Below, in pieces: positions 18,835 to 27,549 of a stretch of 60,697 nucleotides of DNA. Source of the DNA: Okeania hirsuta (GTDB taxonomy: Bacteria; Cyanobacteriota; Cyanobacteriia; Cyanobacteriales; Microcoleaceae); NCBI RefSeq assembly GCF_003838195.1, contig NZ_RCBY01000021.1:1-60697 (forward strand), given 5' to 3'. Made by a program: the position numbers and the translations under genes. The notes below the pieces were generated by a model. It saw only the letters and a program-made list of their open reading frames with translations, searched no databases and was not told the origin of the DNA. How positions within the stretch are numbered: the first letter of the stretch is position 1; every line of letters begins with the position of its first letter.

Positions 18835-19017
18835 ATGACTACCGAAGATAGAGTAAAAGCAACTGTTAAAAATATTGAAGGTAAAGCTCAAGAAATGCTT
18901 GGAGAAATTACTGGTAATCCAGAAGACAAAGCTGAAGGACAAGTTAAGCAAGATGAGGCTAGAGTAGAACACATTGTAGAAAATGCTAAAGAAGAAGCTA
19001 AGAAAAAAATTGACTAG
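18835..19017 (+). CDS. CsbD-family stress protein
   Basis: A 60-aa, highly charged protein. TTEDRVKATVKNIEGKAQE then LGEITGNPEDKAEGQVKQ is the CsbD pattern (K-N-x-x-G-K-x-x-E-x-x-G-x-x-T-G-x-x). CsbD proteins are general-stress proteins of unknown mechanism, often induced by high light, salt or heat. It continues the run of small stress genes from 16.6 kb. Confidence 0.85.
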   Translation: MTTEDRVKATVKNIEGKAQEMLGEITGNPEDKAEGQVKQDEARVEHIVENAKEEAKKKID

Positions 19018-19267
19018 ACTGACTAAATTTTCTCAATCATTTTAGTATAACTAATATTTGATCAGAATCCAAGGAAAATATATTGAATACTTTTCCTTGA
19101 ATTAATAAACTCTTTTTCAAGATAGGATAAGTCAAGAATTAGTTGGGGTGAATTTTTAATAGCAAAGGATTGAATAAAAAAATCTTTTTATTCAAGCTAT
19201 TAAACCACTCTGACATCTTTGACTAATGCAGATAGAAAGCATAACTATTAAAGGAAATCGATCGAGC

Positions 19268-19990
19268 TTAACTAACTAAACCAGCACGCAAAGCACGGAC
19301 TGCTGCTTGAGTCCGATCGTTGGCACATAGCTTATTTAAAATACTACGAACATGGGTTTTGACAGTTCCGATAGTGATATAAAGCTTGTCAGCAATTTGA
19401 GCATTGCTACACCCAGAAACTATTAGCTGTAATACTTCTAATTCTCTTTCTGTTAGAGGATCTATCTGAATTATTCCATCTCCTCCCGGCGCACAGTCCA
19501 TTTCATTTAGTTTTATTAGTGGTTGAGAAGTTGGATAGTTACTATCAGAAGTTTCCTGAGCTTGCTTAATTACCACACTAGCGATCGCCGGGTCGATCCA
19601 ATTATTACCTTCATTAGTAACCTCAATAGCCTGAAGTAAATTACTAAAACTGACATCTTTGAGACTATATGAGTCTGCACCAGCACTAAAAGCAGCTATT
19701 ACAGTATCTTCACTATCTTTTGTTGTTAAAACTAACACTTTTGTTTGTTTATATTCCCGAGCACCATTTAATTGTTTCAACTTCTGAGTTAGTTCAACTC
19801 CATCCATATCAGGTAGATTAAGAGCAACTATTGCTACATCAGGCTGAGTTGTTTGCACAATATTTAAACCTTTTTGGCCAGAAGCGGCATCCCCAACTAC
19901 TTTAATACCTTCAGACATTTGTAATGCAGCTACCAACCCAGCACGACTTGAGTCATGCTTTTCAATCAAAACAACTCTGATTATGTTCAT
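19268..19990 (-). CDS. NarL/LuxR-family response regulator with a degenerate receiver
   Basis: A 240-aa DNA-binding regulator. Residues 1-125 are a receiver fold and residues about 175-240 a LuxR helix-turn-helix (PLTERELEVLQLIVSGCSNA, IADKLYITIGTVKTHVRSIL). The receiver is unusual: the phospho-acceptor position, normally Asp in PDLVLLDLNMP, reads PDVAIVALNLP with Ala56, and the acidic pair near the N-terminus is E10-K11 rather than two acids. The conserved Lys (SLKD) and Thr (LTT) remain. It should therefore not be phosphorylated in the normal way. It lies two genes from a histidine kinase on the same strand. Confidence 0.88.
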   Translation of the reverse strand: MNIIRVVLIEKHDSSRAGLVAALQMSEGIKVVGDAASGQKGLNIVQTTQPDVAIVALNLPDMDGVELTQKLKQLNGAREYKQTKVLVLTTKDSEDTVIAAFSAGADSYSLKDVSFSNLLQAIEVTNEGNNWIDPAIASVVIKQAQETSDSNYPTSQPLIKLNEMDCAPGGDGIIQIDPLTERELEVLQLIVSGCSNAQIADKLYITIGTVKTHVRSILNKLCANDRTQAAVRALRAGLVS

Positions 19991-20084
19991 CGTAATTCCC
20001 TTTTGCTTAAGTTAAACTTGTGGGATTGTTTGTAAATCAGTTTTGATTTATCTTATAGGGAAAATAAGAAAATGCTCTTCAGCT

Positions 20085-21266
20085 TTAACGTAAAGCCCCT
20101 ATTTTTGTAAGCTTATCATCTAATTGTCTCAAAAACTGTAAATCTGTCTCTGGTAAATACCCCCCACTATCCTTTTCTAAAAAACTAAACCCTTGCCTAA
20201 ACTCATACCCACTTGCCTGAATAGGTGCGTCAAAATGACAGGGAATAATCTGCCGAAAATTCCAACTTGCCACTTTCTCAACCCACTCCATCACCTGTTT
20301 GGGATCGCGATTCAAAATCAGGGTTTGCAATATAGGTGCTACTAACAACCGCCCATCCTGTCGTAATTGTGTAAAAGAACGCTGCCAGTCAGACTTCCAT
20401 CGCCACGGTAAGAGACCAAAATATGCACGCTTCGAGCGATCGCCTGCTTTCCAAACATTCTTAAAAATTTCCCCAGTAGGAACTACCTCTAAAGCACCCA
20501 CCTGAAAATATAATCCAAACAAACATATTTTTTGCCACCCTACACATCTATTTGTGGGAGTATCCTCTACCACATCAAACACATCATCTTTGGCATGAAA
20601 CAATAACGGATAGGGATCTAAATTCAAAATATCGGGCGGTTCAGCAGGTACAGATAAAACAGTATCAACCGCCAGTAAAGTTTGGGATGGACTATGCCAG
20701 AATACTACTTCTGCAAAAGGTTTGAAACCAATATCAAGGGGTCCGAGAGTTGCGTAGTCAAATTCTGCTGCAAAAGGTGCATCTCCACTATTCACAGGGA
20801 GTAAGTAGGTGCGGTTTCTTGGTAAACCCAACCAACTCAGGGGTAAATTTAGAGGAAAACTCCATTGGTTGGGCGTGACAAAAACTTCAGCTGTGGGAAA
20901 TTTTCTCGCAAAGGGTCCCACATATACTTTATGTTCTAAGCCAGAAATAGTTGGTAAAATAATATAGCGAACTTCTCCAAATTTTTCTACCAATTCATTG
21001 ACAAGGCGCACACATTCCCGGGTTGGTGCTATTGGGGCGTAGACAAACAAACCACCTCCGATCATTCTTACCACTGTCATCCGAATTGGTACAGTGACAT
21101 AGAAGATACCCTGAAGTTGGTCAAAAGTCCAGATTGTATCTTTGACAATCTCCTTTCGTAATGTTCGTCTTTGTCCATAAGGGTATAAGGGTAAAATAGG
21201 CCATAGAGGCCATGACCAATCCTGAGAGTGAGAAATATTCTGTTGTCTTTGTTTCCCTGAATGCAC
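20085..21266 (-). CDS. DUF4336 domain-containing protein
   Basis: A 393-aa conserved cyanobacterial/plastid-type protein with no signal peptide. Characteristic blocks are WPLWPILPLYPYGQRRTLRK, RMTVVRMIGGGLFVYAPIAP, YIILPTISGLEHKVYVGPFA and the C-terminal WNFRQIIPCHFDAPI. The fold is expected to be metallo-beta-lactamase-like (family knowledge), but the HxHxDH metal motif is not visible, so catalysis is uncertain. It lies between a regulator and a histidine kinase, all on the reverse strand, with gaps of about 100 bp each. Confidence 0.8.
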   Translation of the reverse strand: MHSGKQRQQNISHSQDWSWPLWPILPLYPYGQRRTLRKEIVKDTIWTFDQLQGIFYVTVPIRMTVVRMIGGGLFVYAPIAPTRECVRLVNELVEKFGEVRYIILPTISGLEHKVYVGPFARKFPTAEVFVTPNQWSFPLNLPLSWLGLPRNRTYLLPVNSGDAPFAAEFDYATLGPLDIGFKPFAEVVFWHSPSQTLLAVDTVLSVPAEPPDILNLDPYPLLFHAKDDVFDVVEDTPTNRCVGWQKICLFGLYFQVGALEVVPTGEIFKNVWKAGDRSKRAYFGLLPWRWKSDWQRSFTQLRQDGRLLVAPILQTLILNRDPKQVMEWVEKVASWNFRQIIPCHFDAPIQASGYEFRQGFSFLEKDSGGYLPETDLQFLRQLDDKLTKIGALR

Positions 21267-21374
21267 TTTTAATGCAGTTATTTACTACAGTTATTACTTT
21301 ATAGTATTAAGAAGAAATAAGGAAGTGGGCTAGCCAAAATTAAATTTCGGAAATTAGAATTTGATGCAATTCCT

Positions 21375-23759
21375 TTACGTTGGTAGTTCTACTGTAAAAG
21401 TTGTCCAACCATTACTGCTAGTGACAAGTATATTGCCATTTAGCTGCTCTACCAATTTTTTTACTAGAGCTAAACCTAAACCTGTCCCCCCTTGTTTCCA
21501 AGGATCGGCATTAGGCACTCGATAAAATTTATTAAATATTTTAGGTAACTCAGATTCGGGAATTTCTGATGGGTTACTAATCATAAATTTGATTGTAGAA
21601 GGTACTTCTTTAAGGCTTTTTTTGCTACTTTTTTTCTGGTTAGATTCAACGGAAAACTTAATTTCGCCACCATTCTGGGTATACTTACAAGCATTATTCA
21701 GGAGTTCTGCTAAAATTCTGCTTAAACTATGATTATTAGATATAATTTTAGGTAGTTTTTTAGAACATTTAACTTTTAGAGTTTGTTCCCGTTCTCTAAC
21801 TCTAGATTTAAAAGGATCGATCATAGTGGGAAGCCAACTTGCTAAATCTATTGTATCTATAGGGATAAATTCAGTGCCACCTTCTAAGCGCTGTAAATCT
21901 AACAAATCGGTAATTAACTTAATTTCTCTTTTACACTCTGTATCTAAAATATTTAAATATTCTTTACCGCGTTCTGATACAGGAAAGACTTTCAACATAT
22001 GAATAGCCATTTTCATGTTCGATAGAGGTGTTCTTAACTCATGAGAAACAGTGCTTAAAAAATCATCTTTGAGAATATTAAGTTGCTGTAGTTCTCGCAC
22101 TTTTTGTTGCAATTCTGCTGTGCGGTCTTGAACTTGTTTTTCTAAATCTGTGTTCAGAGTTTGTACTTGTTGATAAAGTTGGGCCTGTTGAATACCGATC
22201 GCTAACTGAGTTGCTAGCTGCTTCAAAAAATCAATTTCAGATTGTTGCCACTCTCGAATTCCCGAACCTTCCTGGGTACACATCAGTCCCCATAGTTGTC
22301 CATCTTGGGAAATTGGTACTATTAACCAAGCTTTTACCTGTTTTTCCTTCAGCTCAGTAATTTTTTCTGTACTTGAATCTGTTTGAGTGATATCAGAAAC
22401 TGCCTGAATAGTATTTTGATTCATGTTTAAATTTGACATTAAGCATTCAGATGAAATTGTTTCTCCCATCCAGGAGTTGCAGTTTTTTTCTACTGACTCA
22501 GCAACTATTTTAGCGACTTTTGCAGTTTCTACCTGAAATAACACTACTCGATCTGTTTTGAGGAATTGCTTAACTTCTGTCACTACAGCATTAATAATTT
22601 CATCTATATCTAGAGATTGATGAATCCGAAGAGCTATTTTTGCCAGGAGGCGATCGCGTTCTAACTGTGCTTGTATTTCCGCCGTTCGTGCCTGCACTTC
22701 TTTTTCTAATTGTGCATTTCTAGTGCGTAATAGTTCAAATTTTTCTGCTTGCAGTTGATTAACATCTTTTCGTAATTTTCTGACCAACCCAAACATTACT
22801 GTCGGGTCTAATACTTGCAGTAAACTAGTCTGATTAACTGTTCCCAGAAACTCTCCTTGTTTACCACATACTATCAATATTTCTACCTGTTCATGCAACA
22901 TTTTTTTATGAGCATCCCAGAGAGAATCTGTTTGTTTCAAACAATTCAATGGCGTTTTCATTACCTTTTTTACAGGTGTTGTTGCCAAACTCATATTTAT
23001 ATAATAGCCTTGTGCAATATCATCTGTAGTGATTATGCCAACAGGTTTGTCAATTTCAGTCCTTTGTGTTTTATTTTTTTTATTCTGTGTTACGATTACA
23101 CTATTTACTTGTTGATCAGACATCAATTTACTAACCTCCAACAATGATGCCGTTTCTGGAGTTGTGACTGTAAAAGAATCATTTTTTACTTCATTTACCC
23201 TTCTTGAGCTGAGAATATTAGAAGGTTGCAGTACTTGACGAATTCTTTCTGGTGTCACAACGCCAACTATTTGACCCATACTATCTAGCACTGGTAGATG
23301 ACTAATTTTATGTTGGCGAAACAGAGATAAAGCAGTAAATAAATCTTGATCGTCTGATTCTTTTATAGTCACAAAATTAGATGATATGACTTCTTTTATC
23401 TTGACATTTTCTGATAAATTGCTTAGATTACCAACTTGACCAGTCGCAATTAGTTTAACAAGATCGCTGACAGTAAATATTCCTAATAGAAAAGAAGATT
23501 GTGCATTATATTTTTGATCTTTTTCAACATATTTTTGTTCTACAATTAAAACACTTGTAGCTTTTTCCTGTTTTGATAATGGTGATTCATGAATTCCATT
23601 TGTCAGTGTATTGACAGGTATTTCACAACTGCTTTGTAACAGACTCATTTGTTTTAGTACGTCTACCAGAGGAGTTTCGGGTGTTACAGTTAGTGGATAA
23701 CGGTCAATTGCTTTTTGTAGAGGTGATGAATAGATACAAGATTGAGCAACCATAATCAT
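21375..23759 (-). CDS. Four-CBS, GAF-containing sensor histidine kinase
   Basis: A 794-aa hybrid sensor. Residues about 16-330 hold two CBS pairs (motifs such as VSDLVKLIATGQVGN, HLPVLDSMGQIVGVVTPERI, PVGIITTDDIAQGY, EFLGTVNQTSLLQVLD), which usually bind adenine nucleotides. A coiled coil at about 340-375 leads to a GAF domain (DIDEIINAVVTEVKQFLKTD...QQSEIDFLKQLATQLAIGIQ). A second coiled coil precedes the HisKA helix with the phospho-acceptor in STVSHELRTPLSN. The HATPase domain shows ELLNNACKYTQNGGEI and GGTGLGLALVKKL. No membrane segments, so it is a cytoplasmic sensor, perhaps of energy state. A GGAGAT site best serves the second Met (23753). Confidence 0.9.
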   Translation of the reverse strand: MIMVAQSCIYSSPLQKAIDRYPLTVTPETPLVDVLKQMSLLQSSCEIPVNTLTNGIHESPLSKQEKATSVLIVEQKYVEKDQKYNAQSSFLLGIFTVSDLVKLIATGQVGNLSNLSENVKIKEVISSNFVTIKESDDQDLFTALSLFRQHKISHLPVLDSMGQIVGVVTPERIRQVLQPSNILSSRRVNEVKNDSFTVTTPETASLLEVSKLMSDQQVNSVIVTQNKKNKTQRTEIDKPVGIITTDDIAQGYYINMSLATTPVKKVMKTPLNCLKQTDSLWDAHKKMLHEQVEILIVCGKQGEFLGTVNQTSLLQVLDPTVMFGLVRKLRKDVNQLQAEKFELLRTRNAQLEKEVQARTAEIQAQLERDRLLAKIALRIHQSLDIDEIINAVVTEVKQFLKTDRVVLFQVETAKVAKIVAESVEKNCNSWMGETISSECLMSNLNMNQNTIQAVSDITQTDSSTEKITELKEKQVKAWLIVPISQDGQLWGLMCTQEGSGIREWQQSEIDFLKQLATQLAIGIQQAQLYQQVQTLNTDLEKQVQDRTAELQQKVRELQQLNILKDDFLSTVSHELRTPLSNMKMAIHMLKVFPVSERGKEYLNILDTECKREIKLITDLLDLQRLEGGTEFIPIDTIDLASWLPTMIDPFKSRVREREQTLKVKCSKKLPKIISNNHSLSRILAELLNNACKYTQNGGEIKFSVESNQKKSSKKSLKEVPSTIKFMISNPSEIPESELPKIFNKFYRVPNADPWKQGGTGLGLALVKKLVEQLNGNILVTSSNGWTTFTVELPT

Positions 23760-24121
23760 ATCTCCTTTATAAATAAATGCAAAATATTATTTAAGATTTT
23801 TCAGGCAAATCTAGAGTTTTTTATATTTAATAAGTAATTCTATTAGAACCGTAATTATTGCCTAAAAATTACAGTATAAATTTTAGCATCAAATCAAGTT
23901 TGGATCAATATTTGAAAGTGCTAAAATTAGGTTTAGTTTGAGTTTACTAAACTCGATCTACTTTGAAAAAAATCAGAGTGTTGTGAAACTGATTACTGTT
24001 AACAATAGTGGTGATTAATGTATGAAACTAAGTAAGGAAGCGATCGCGAGCACTACTGATATTAAGTTCGATTGGATACTTACTTGCATTTTATAGAAAC
24101 AGACCCAAGGAGGTTATATAA

Positions 24122-24416
24122 TAGAGTTGTCGCTAAATAGATAGAAAAAATATCCAAAACCTAGACAGGGTAATTATTTTGAGTCTTTTTATCTATAAAT
24201 AATATCATGTCCGTTGGTATCGTTTGTGTAAAAGTTAGCGTGGATATCTACAGGAAATTTAAGTTTTTTTCTTGCTCTTAAGCTTTCCTGTTTGTTGCCT
24301 TCCGGAGCTGTTGCCTACCTTTGCTATACAATACCGATGCTACCGGACATGATATAATTACAAGCTTTACATAAGGGGATTTCTACAATTTTTTAGTTTA
24401 TCAAGCGACAAGTCTA
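24122..24416. mobile_element. Family-D MITE split by a nested insertion
   Basis: The outer ends TAGAGTTGTCGCT and AGCGACAAGTCTA match the element at 4815-4955 in inverse orientation, including inner sequence such as ATTTTTTCTATCTATTTAGC (complement). Total 295 bp; subtracting the nested 154 bp leaves 141 bp, the same size as the 4815-4955 copy. Confidence 0.78.
24202..24355. mobile_element. Family-C MITE nested in family D
   Basis: 154 bp with ends ATATCATGTCC and GGACATGATAT, closely similar to the 9757-9909 copy over both arms. Its core contains the TTGTTGCCTTCCGGAGCTGT repeat. Confidence 0.78.
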
Positions 24417-24589
24417 ATATATTTACATAAATATAATGCTCTACTTTTTGAAGTACGGACTTCTCAGGATTTTTGCTGACTAGCATGGCCTTCACTTTTG
24501 ATATTTAAGAAATAAATTAGAATATAATTTGCCATTTCTAGAATTTTTGTTTCAAAATATTAAGTAAAGATGAGTTGAGAGTATTACCT

Positions 24590-24778
24590 ATGTTTCCATT
24601 CTTTGCTAAACCCTGCTGTGGCTGGGACTTTTTTCAACCAGAGTCTCGTAAAGTCCATCAGGAAAATAAACTGAAATTCCTCAAGTGGATGCGAGATGAT
24701 CTAGAAACTAGATTAGCTGGACTTAATGCGGCCATTCAAACCATTGAACGCCAGATTAATCAAGACCAACCTTCTTAA
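24590..24778 (+). CDS. Hypothetical coiled-coil protein
   Basis: A 62-aa protein from the ATG at 24590 (MFPFFAKPCCGWDFFQPESR); a TTG at 24575 is in frame but less likely. The N-terminus has a CC pair and aromatic residues. The remainder is one amphipathic helix (ENKLKFLKWMRDDLETRLAG to IQTIERQI) that looks like a short coiled coil. I do not recognise the family. The shape recalls small proteins with a helical dimerisation tail. Confidence 0.55.
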   Translation: MFPFFAKPCCGWDFFQPESRKVHQENKLKFLKWMRDDLETRLAGLNAAIQTIERQINQDQPS

Positions 24779-24855
24779 TGTTATAGAGTTTATCATCCAC
24801 CGAGAAAGCCTTGGAGTGCATTACTCCTAACACTTTAACTACAGTTATTTTTTCT

Positions 24856-24880
24856 GGGGCGCATAATATTACGCCCCTTA
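24856..24880 (+). terminator. GC-rich hairpin, possible terminator
   Basis: GGGGCG and CGCCCC form a stem around a 10-nt AT loop, followed by TTACTTT. It lies 78 bp after the small coiled-coil gene. The weak T tract leaves open that it is only a repeat. Confidence 0.4.
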
Positions 24881-25086
24881 CTTTGAGAATATTGGAATTA
24901 CCCAAGTAATATAATTTCTCATTGATGAAAGCTACAGAACTAATCTTTTAGCCCTTGACAATAAATTTAAAGGTGTTGGTGAATCAACATAAGAATTAAG
25001 ATATTTGGACTAACTGTAATCAACATAAGAATTATGAATACCCCTTTCATTACTTGCTCCCGAACAACCCGTAAACGAAATAATCT

Positions 25087-25114
25087 GTAGGGACTTTGTA
25101 TTCAAAGTCCCTAC
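25087..25114. repeat. Perfect 12-bp hairpin
   Basis: GTAGGGACTTTG, a TATT loop, then CAAAGTCCCTAC. It is the head of an intergenic repeat, with CTATTCCC repeats after it. Confidence 0.6.
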
Positions 25115-25362
25115 CTATTCCCTATTCCCTAAGCACGAAAATCATAGCTAAATTTACCAACGCCAATTTAAATTGTCAGGCAACATTGGTATAATATAAA
25201 TGATTTCTTCTTCTTTGTTACTGTTTTATCTTTTAATATCTACAGCTTTCCTCCAAGTCTAATCACAACCCCATTCTCAGTCACTCATTGACTACTGAAT
25301 ACTTCTTCAAAATTTCCTAGAGATTTTCTACACACCCATGCCGAGGATGACTATAGCAAAAT

Positions 25363-26406
25363 ATGATAGAAGCTATCAATCAAGTTACCCCTTTCCAGGC
25401 TTTGGCCCTTCAAGTCCAGGCGAAAGCAGTAAATCAGGCCAACGATCGGGAATCTGCGCGATCGCTGATTCAATCAACCATCAATCACCTAGCCAAACAA
25501 ATAGCTGCTAGTAAAGCTTTTATTGGCCTAAACTGTAAATTAGTTTTACTGCCAGAATATTTTCTCACAGGTTTTCCGATGGCCGAGTCTTTGACAAGTT
25601 GGGCAAATAAAGCGTGTTTAGAAATGACTGACCCCATCTACGATCGCCTAGGAGAGATTGCTCAAAAAAATGATATTTTTCTAGGGGGCAATGCTTATGA
25701 AGTTGACCCCAACTTTCCCGAATTATATTTTCAAAGCTGCTTTCTCATTGACCCCAGTGGCAATATCGTATTGCGCTATCGCCGTCTTAACTCCATGTTT
25801 GCTCCTACTCCCCACGATGTATGGGATAAATATCTCGACTGTTATGGTTTAGAGGGAGTATTTCCCGTTGCTAAAACAGCGATCGGTAATTTTGCTGCCT
25901 TTGCCTCCGATGAAATTTTATTTCCAGAAGTGACCCGATGTTTGGCAATGCGTGGAGCAGAAATTTTACTGCATCCTACTTCAGAAGTTTATGGGCAAGC
26001 GCGATCGCCAAAAGAAGCAGCGAAAGTTTCTCGTGCTGTGGAAAATATGATGTATGTGATATCTGCTAATACTGCAGGTATTGCCAATACTCCCATTCCT
26101 GAAGCTTCCGTTGATGGGGGTTCTAAAATTATCGACTACCGAGGTTTAATATTAGCGGAAACGGGTGCAGGGGAAAGCATGGCCGCCTATGGTGAAATTG
26201 ATATTATGGGTCTCCGCAACTATCGCTCTCAAGTGGGAATGAAAAATTTATTAGCAAGGCAACGATGGGATATTTATGCAGAAAGTTATCGTCAGTTTCA
26301 TGCTTATCCTGCTAATACTATGGATGGTGGAGTAGTTGAGCGAAAACATTTTATTGAAACTCAACGTGCAACTATTGAAAAGTTGAGAAAAGAAGGTATT
26401 ATATGA
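25363..26406 (+). CDS. Nitrilase-superfamily (carbon-nitrogen hydrolase-like) protein with altered catalytic triad
   Basis: A 347-aa protein with the alpha-beta-beta-alpha fold blocks of amidases/nitrilases. The catalytic Glu is present (VLLPEYFLTGFP, E65). The Lys position in the YRK motif reads YRRLN (R141). At the nucleophile elbow, where relatives have C(Y/S)D...FPE, the sequence is FAAFASDEILFPEV, so the Cys is replaced by Ala/Ser (A181/S182). The nearby C193 (TRCLAMRGAEILL) is not at the elbow. It may be a non-hydrolytic member or use a different mechanism. C-terminal blocks (MMYVISANTAGIA, GGSKIIDYRGLILAETGAGE) are well kept, so it does not look like a decaying gene. Confidence 0.78.
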   Translation: MIEAINQVTPFQALALQVQAKAVNQANDRESARSLIQSTINHLAKQIAASKAFIGLNCKLVLLPEYFLTGFPMAESLTSWANKACLEMTDPIYDRLGEIAQKNDIFLGGNAYEVDPNFPELYFQSCFLIDPSGNIVLRYRRLNSMFAPTPHDVWDKYLDCYGLEGVFPVAKTAIGNFAAFASDEILFPEVTRCLAMRGAEILLHPTSEVYGQARSPKEAAKVSRAVENMMYVISANTAGIANTPIPEASVDGGSKIIDYRGLILAETGAGESMAAYGEIDIMGLRNYRSQVGMKNLLARQRWDIYAESYRQFHAYPANTMDGGVVERKHFIETQRATIEKLRKEGII

Positions 26407-26413
26407 GGAACAA

Positions 26414-26455
26414 GGGAGTAGGGAGTAGGGAGTAGGGAGTAGGGAGTAGGGAATA
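26414..26455. repeat. GGGAGTA heptamer array
   Basis: Five exact GGGAGTA units plus one GGGAATA. This is a short tandemly repeated repetitive (STRR-like) sequence. Similar arrays occur at 47174-47216, 51724-51765 and 56750-56790. Confidence 0.85.
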
Positions 26456-26547
26456 TATTGAAACTTACCTTACTATTGAAGTAATAAGATAGGTTTTTTC
26501 AACTAACTCCTACGACCTTCTTCACATCATATTATCGCTGAAAAAAT

Positions 26548-26750
26548 GTAAGCATTCAGCTATTAGCGTTCAGCGCTTCAGATGCATGAAAGAAAGAATC
26601 AAGCAATAACCAAGGTTAGCTGAAAGGACTATTTCATTTCCTGCGGAATGCTGCGCAAACATCACTTTTCATTATCCTTGAATACTAATTACTTTTTCCA
26701 AGATAATTACTTAATAACTCATAGCTGATAGCTGACCGCTGAATGCTTAC
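26548..26750. mobile_element. Family-I MITE, TIR GTAAGCATTCAGC
   Basis: A 203-bp element with ends GTAAGCATTCAGC and GCTGAATGCTTAC and inner CTGATAGCTGACCGC repeats. Inside is the GCGGAATGCTGCGCAAAC motif shared with several other intergenic sites. Confidence 0.75.
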
Positions 26751-26763
26751 GAAAAAATATATA

Positions 26764-27021
26764 ATATTATGTCCGGTTGAATAGTTATAAATAACGAGAG
26801 AGGAGTCAGGAGTCAGGAGTCAGGAGAAACGGGGAATTTAGAGGAGGTAGAAGTAAGAATTGTTCCTCAAGTTTTCAGTCCTTGATTTGCCCAAAATGCG
26901 CTCCTTTTTGAACGTTTTAAACTAAAACAAGCGCATTTTCTTGGGATCTCAGAAGACACTTACCTTTATCTGTCAATGCTTTGATAGTTAATCAGCAAAT
27001 CCTAATTATCCGGACATAATA
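26764..27021. mobile_element. Family-C-type MITE, ends ATTATGTCCGG / CCGGACATAAT
   Basis: A 258-bp element with matching ends and a core carrying GGAGTCA heptamer repeats (about 26813-26824) and an inner TTTGATAGTTAATCAGC block. Confidence 0.7.
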
Positions 27022-27168
27022 TACAGTGGTTTCCTTTGCTATGAGGTACAGTCCAATCTTCTTAGTTTTTGACTTCTGAATTCTGCCTTAAAATAAGGTG
27101 TGCCTGATTACATTGGAAAGTGCTGTAAGTACCACCTACCACCTAAAACCTACTACCTACGACCTTCT

Positions 27169-27549
27169 TCAATAGCCATAATAATACAGATAAAATTTAT
27201 AACCTCCAATACTCCAACAGGAAAAAATCGTGAAATAAATCAAATATTTTAAAAAGTTATCTGCTGGTACAAAACCGCATAAATTTAAAAACAAAGATTT
27301 CACAAATTGACCCTGTTGTTCTGACTTTTGTTTGTTAGTTTCACCTAATAGATAATTTTCCAGATTTGTCAATATACAAGTTTCTTGATTTAGTTGCCAT
27401 TGAATCACCATTAGTGGTATCCAAACTAAATAAATCAATAACAATTTATTAGGTAATAGCCATCCAGTCAAGGTAAAAATCAAGACAGAAGTATGTAATA
27501 TTTTGAGCAAAAAAACAATTAATTTTTTATCCAGAGATAATTCATTCAT
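27169..27549 (-). CDS. Small integral membrane protein, translationally coupled to ALDH
   Basis: A 126-aa protein with hydrophobic helices at about 8-30 (LIVFLLKILHTSVLIFTLTG), 34-50 (LLLIYLVWIPLMVIQW) and 100-120. A soluble loop contains QETCILTNLENYLLGE. The ATG at 27549 overlaps the ALDH stop (TGATG), so translation is coupled. The helix-helix-TNLEN pattern recalls small DUF2784-like membrane proteins, but the match is weak and I give no function. Confidence 0.65.
   Translation of the reverse strand: MNELSLDKKLIVFLLKILHTSVLIFTLTGWLLPNKLLLIYLVWIPLMVIQWQLNQETCILTNLENYLLGETNKQKSEQQGQFVKSLFLNLCGFVPADNFLKYLIYFTIFSCWSIGGYKFYLYYYGY

Larger units (their letters stand above)
23760..24589. other. 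Intergenic region holding nested MITEs
   Basis: No gene. Most of it is the family-D element 24122-24416, itself split by a family-C element at 24202-24355. The flanks are AT-rich. Confidence 0.65.
24779..25362. other. Intergenic region with two hairpins
   Basis: No gene. There is a GGGGCG...CGCCCC hairpin at 24856-24877 that may end transcription of the small gene, and a perfect 12-bp hairpin (GTAGGGACTTTG/CAAAGTCCCTAC) at 25087-25114 followed by TATTCCC heptamers. Confidence 0.5.
26407..27168. other. Intergenic repeat cluster
   Basis: No gene. In order: GGGAGTA heptamer array (26414-26455), a family-I palindromic element (26548-26750), a family-C element (26764-27021), and a possible family-F relic (27028-27128). 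Confidence 0.65.

Noticed and set aside
26414-26455. CRISPR-like regular repeat
   Set aside because: The units are 7-bp direct repeats without spacers; they are STRR-like tandem repeats, not CRISPR.
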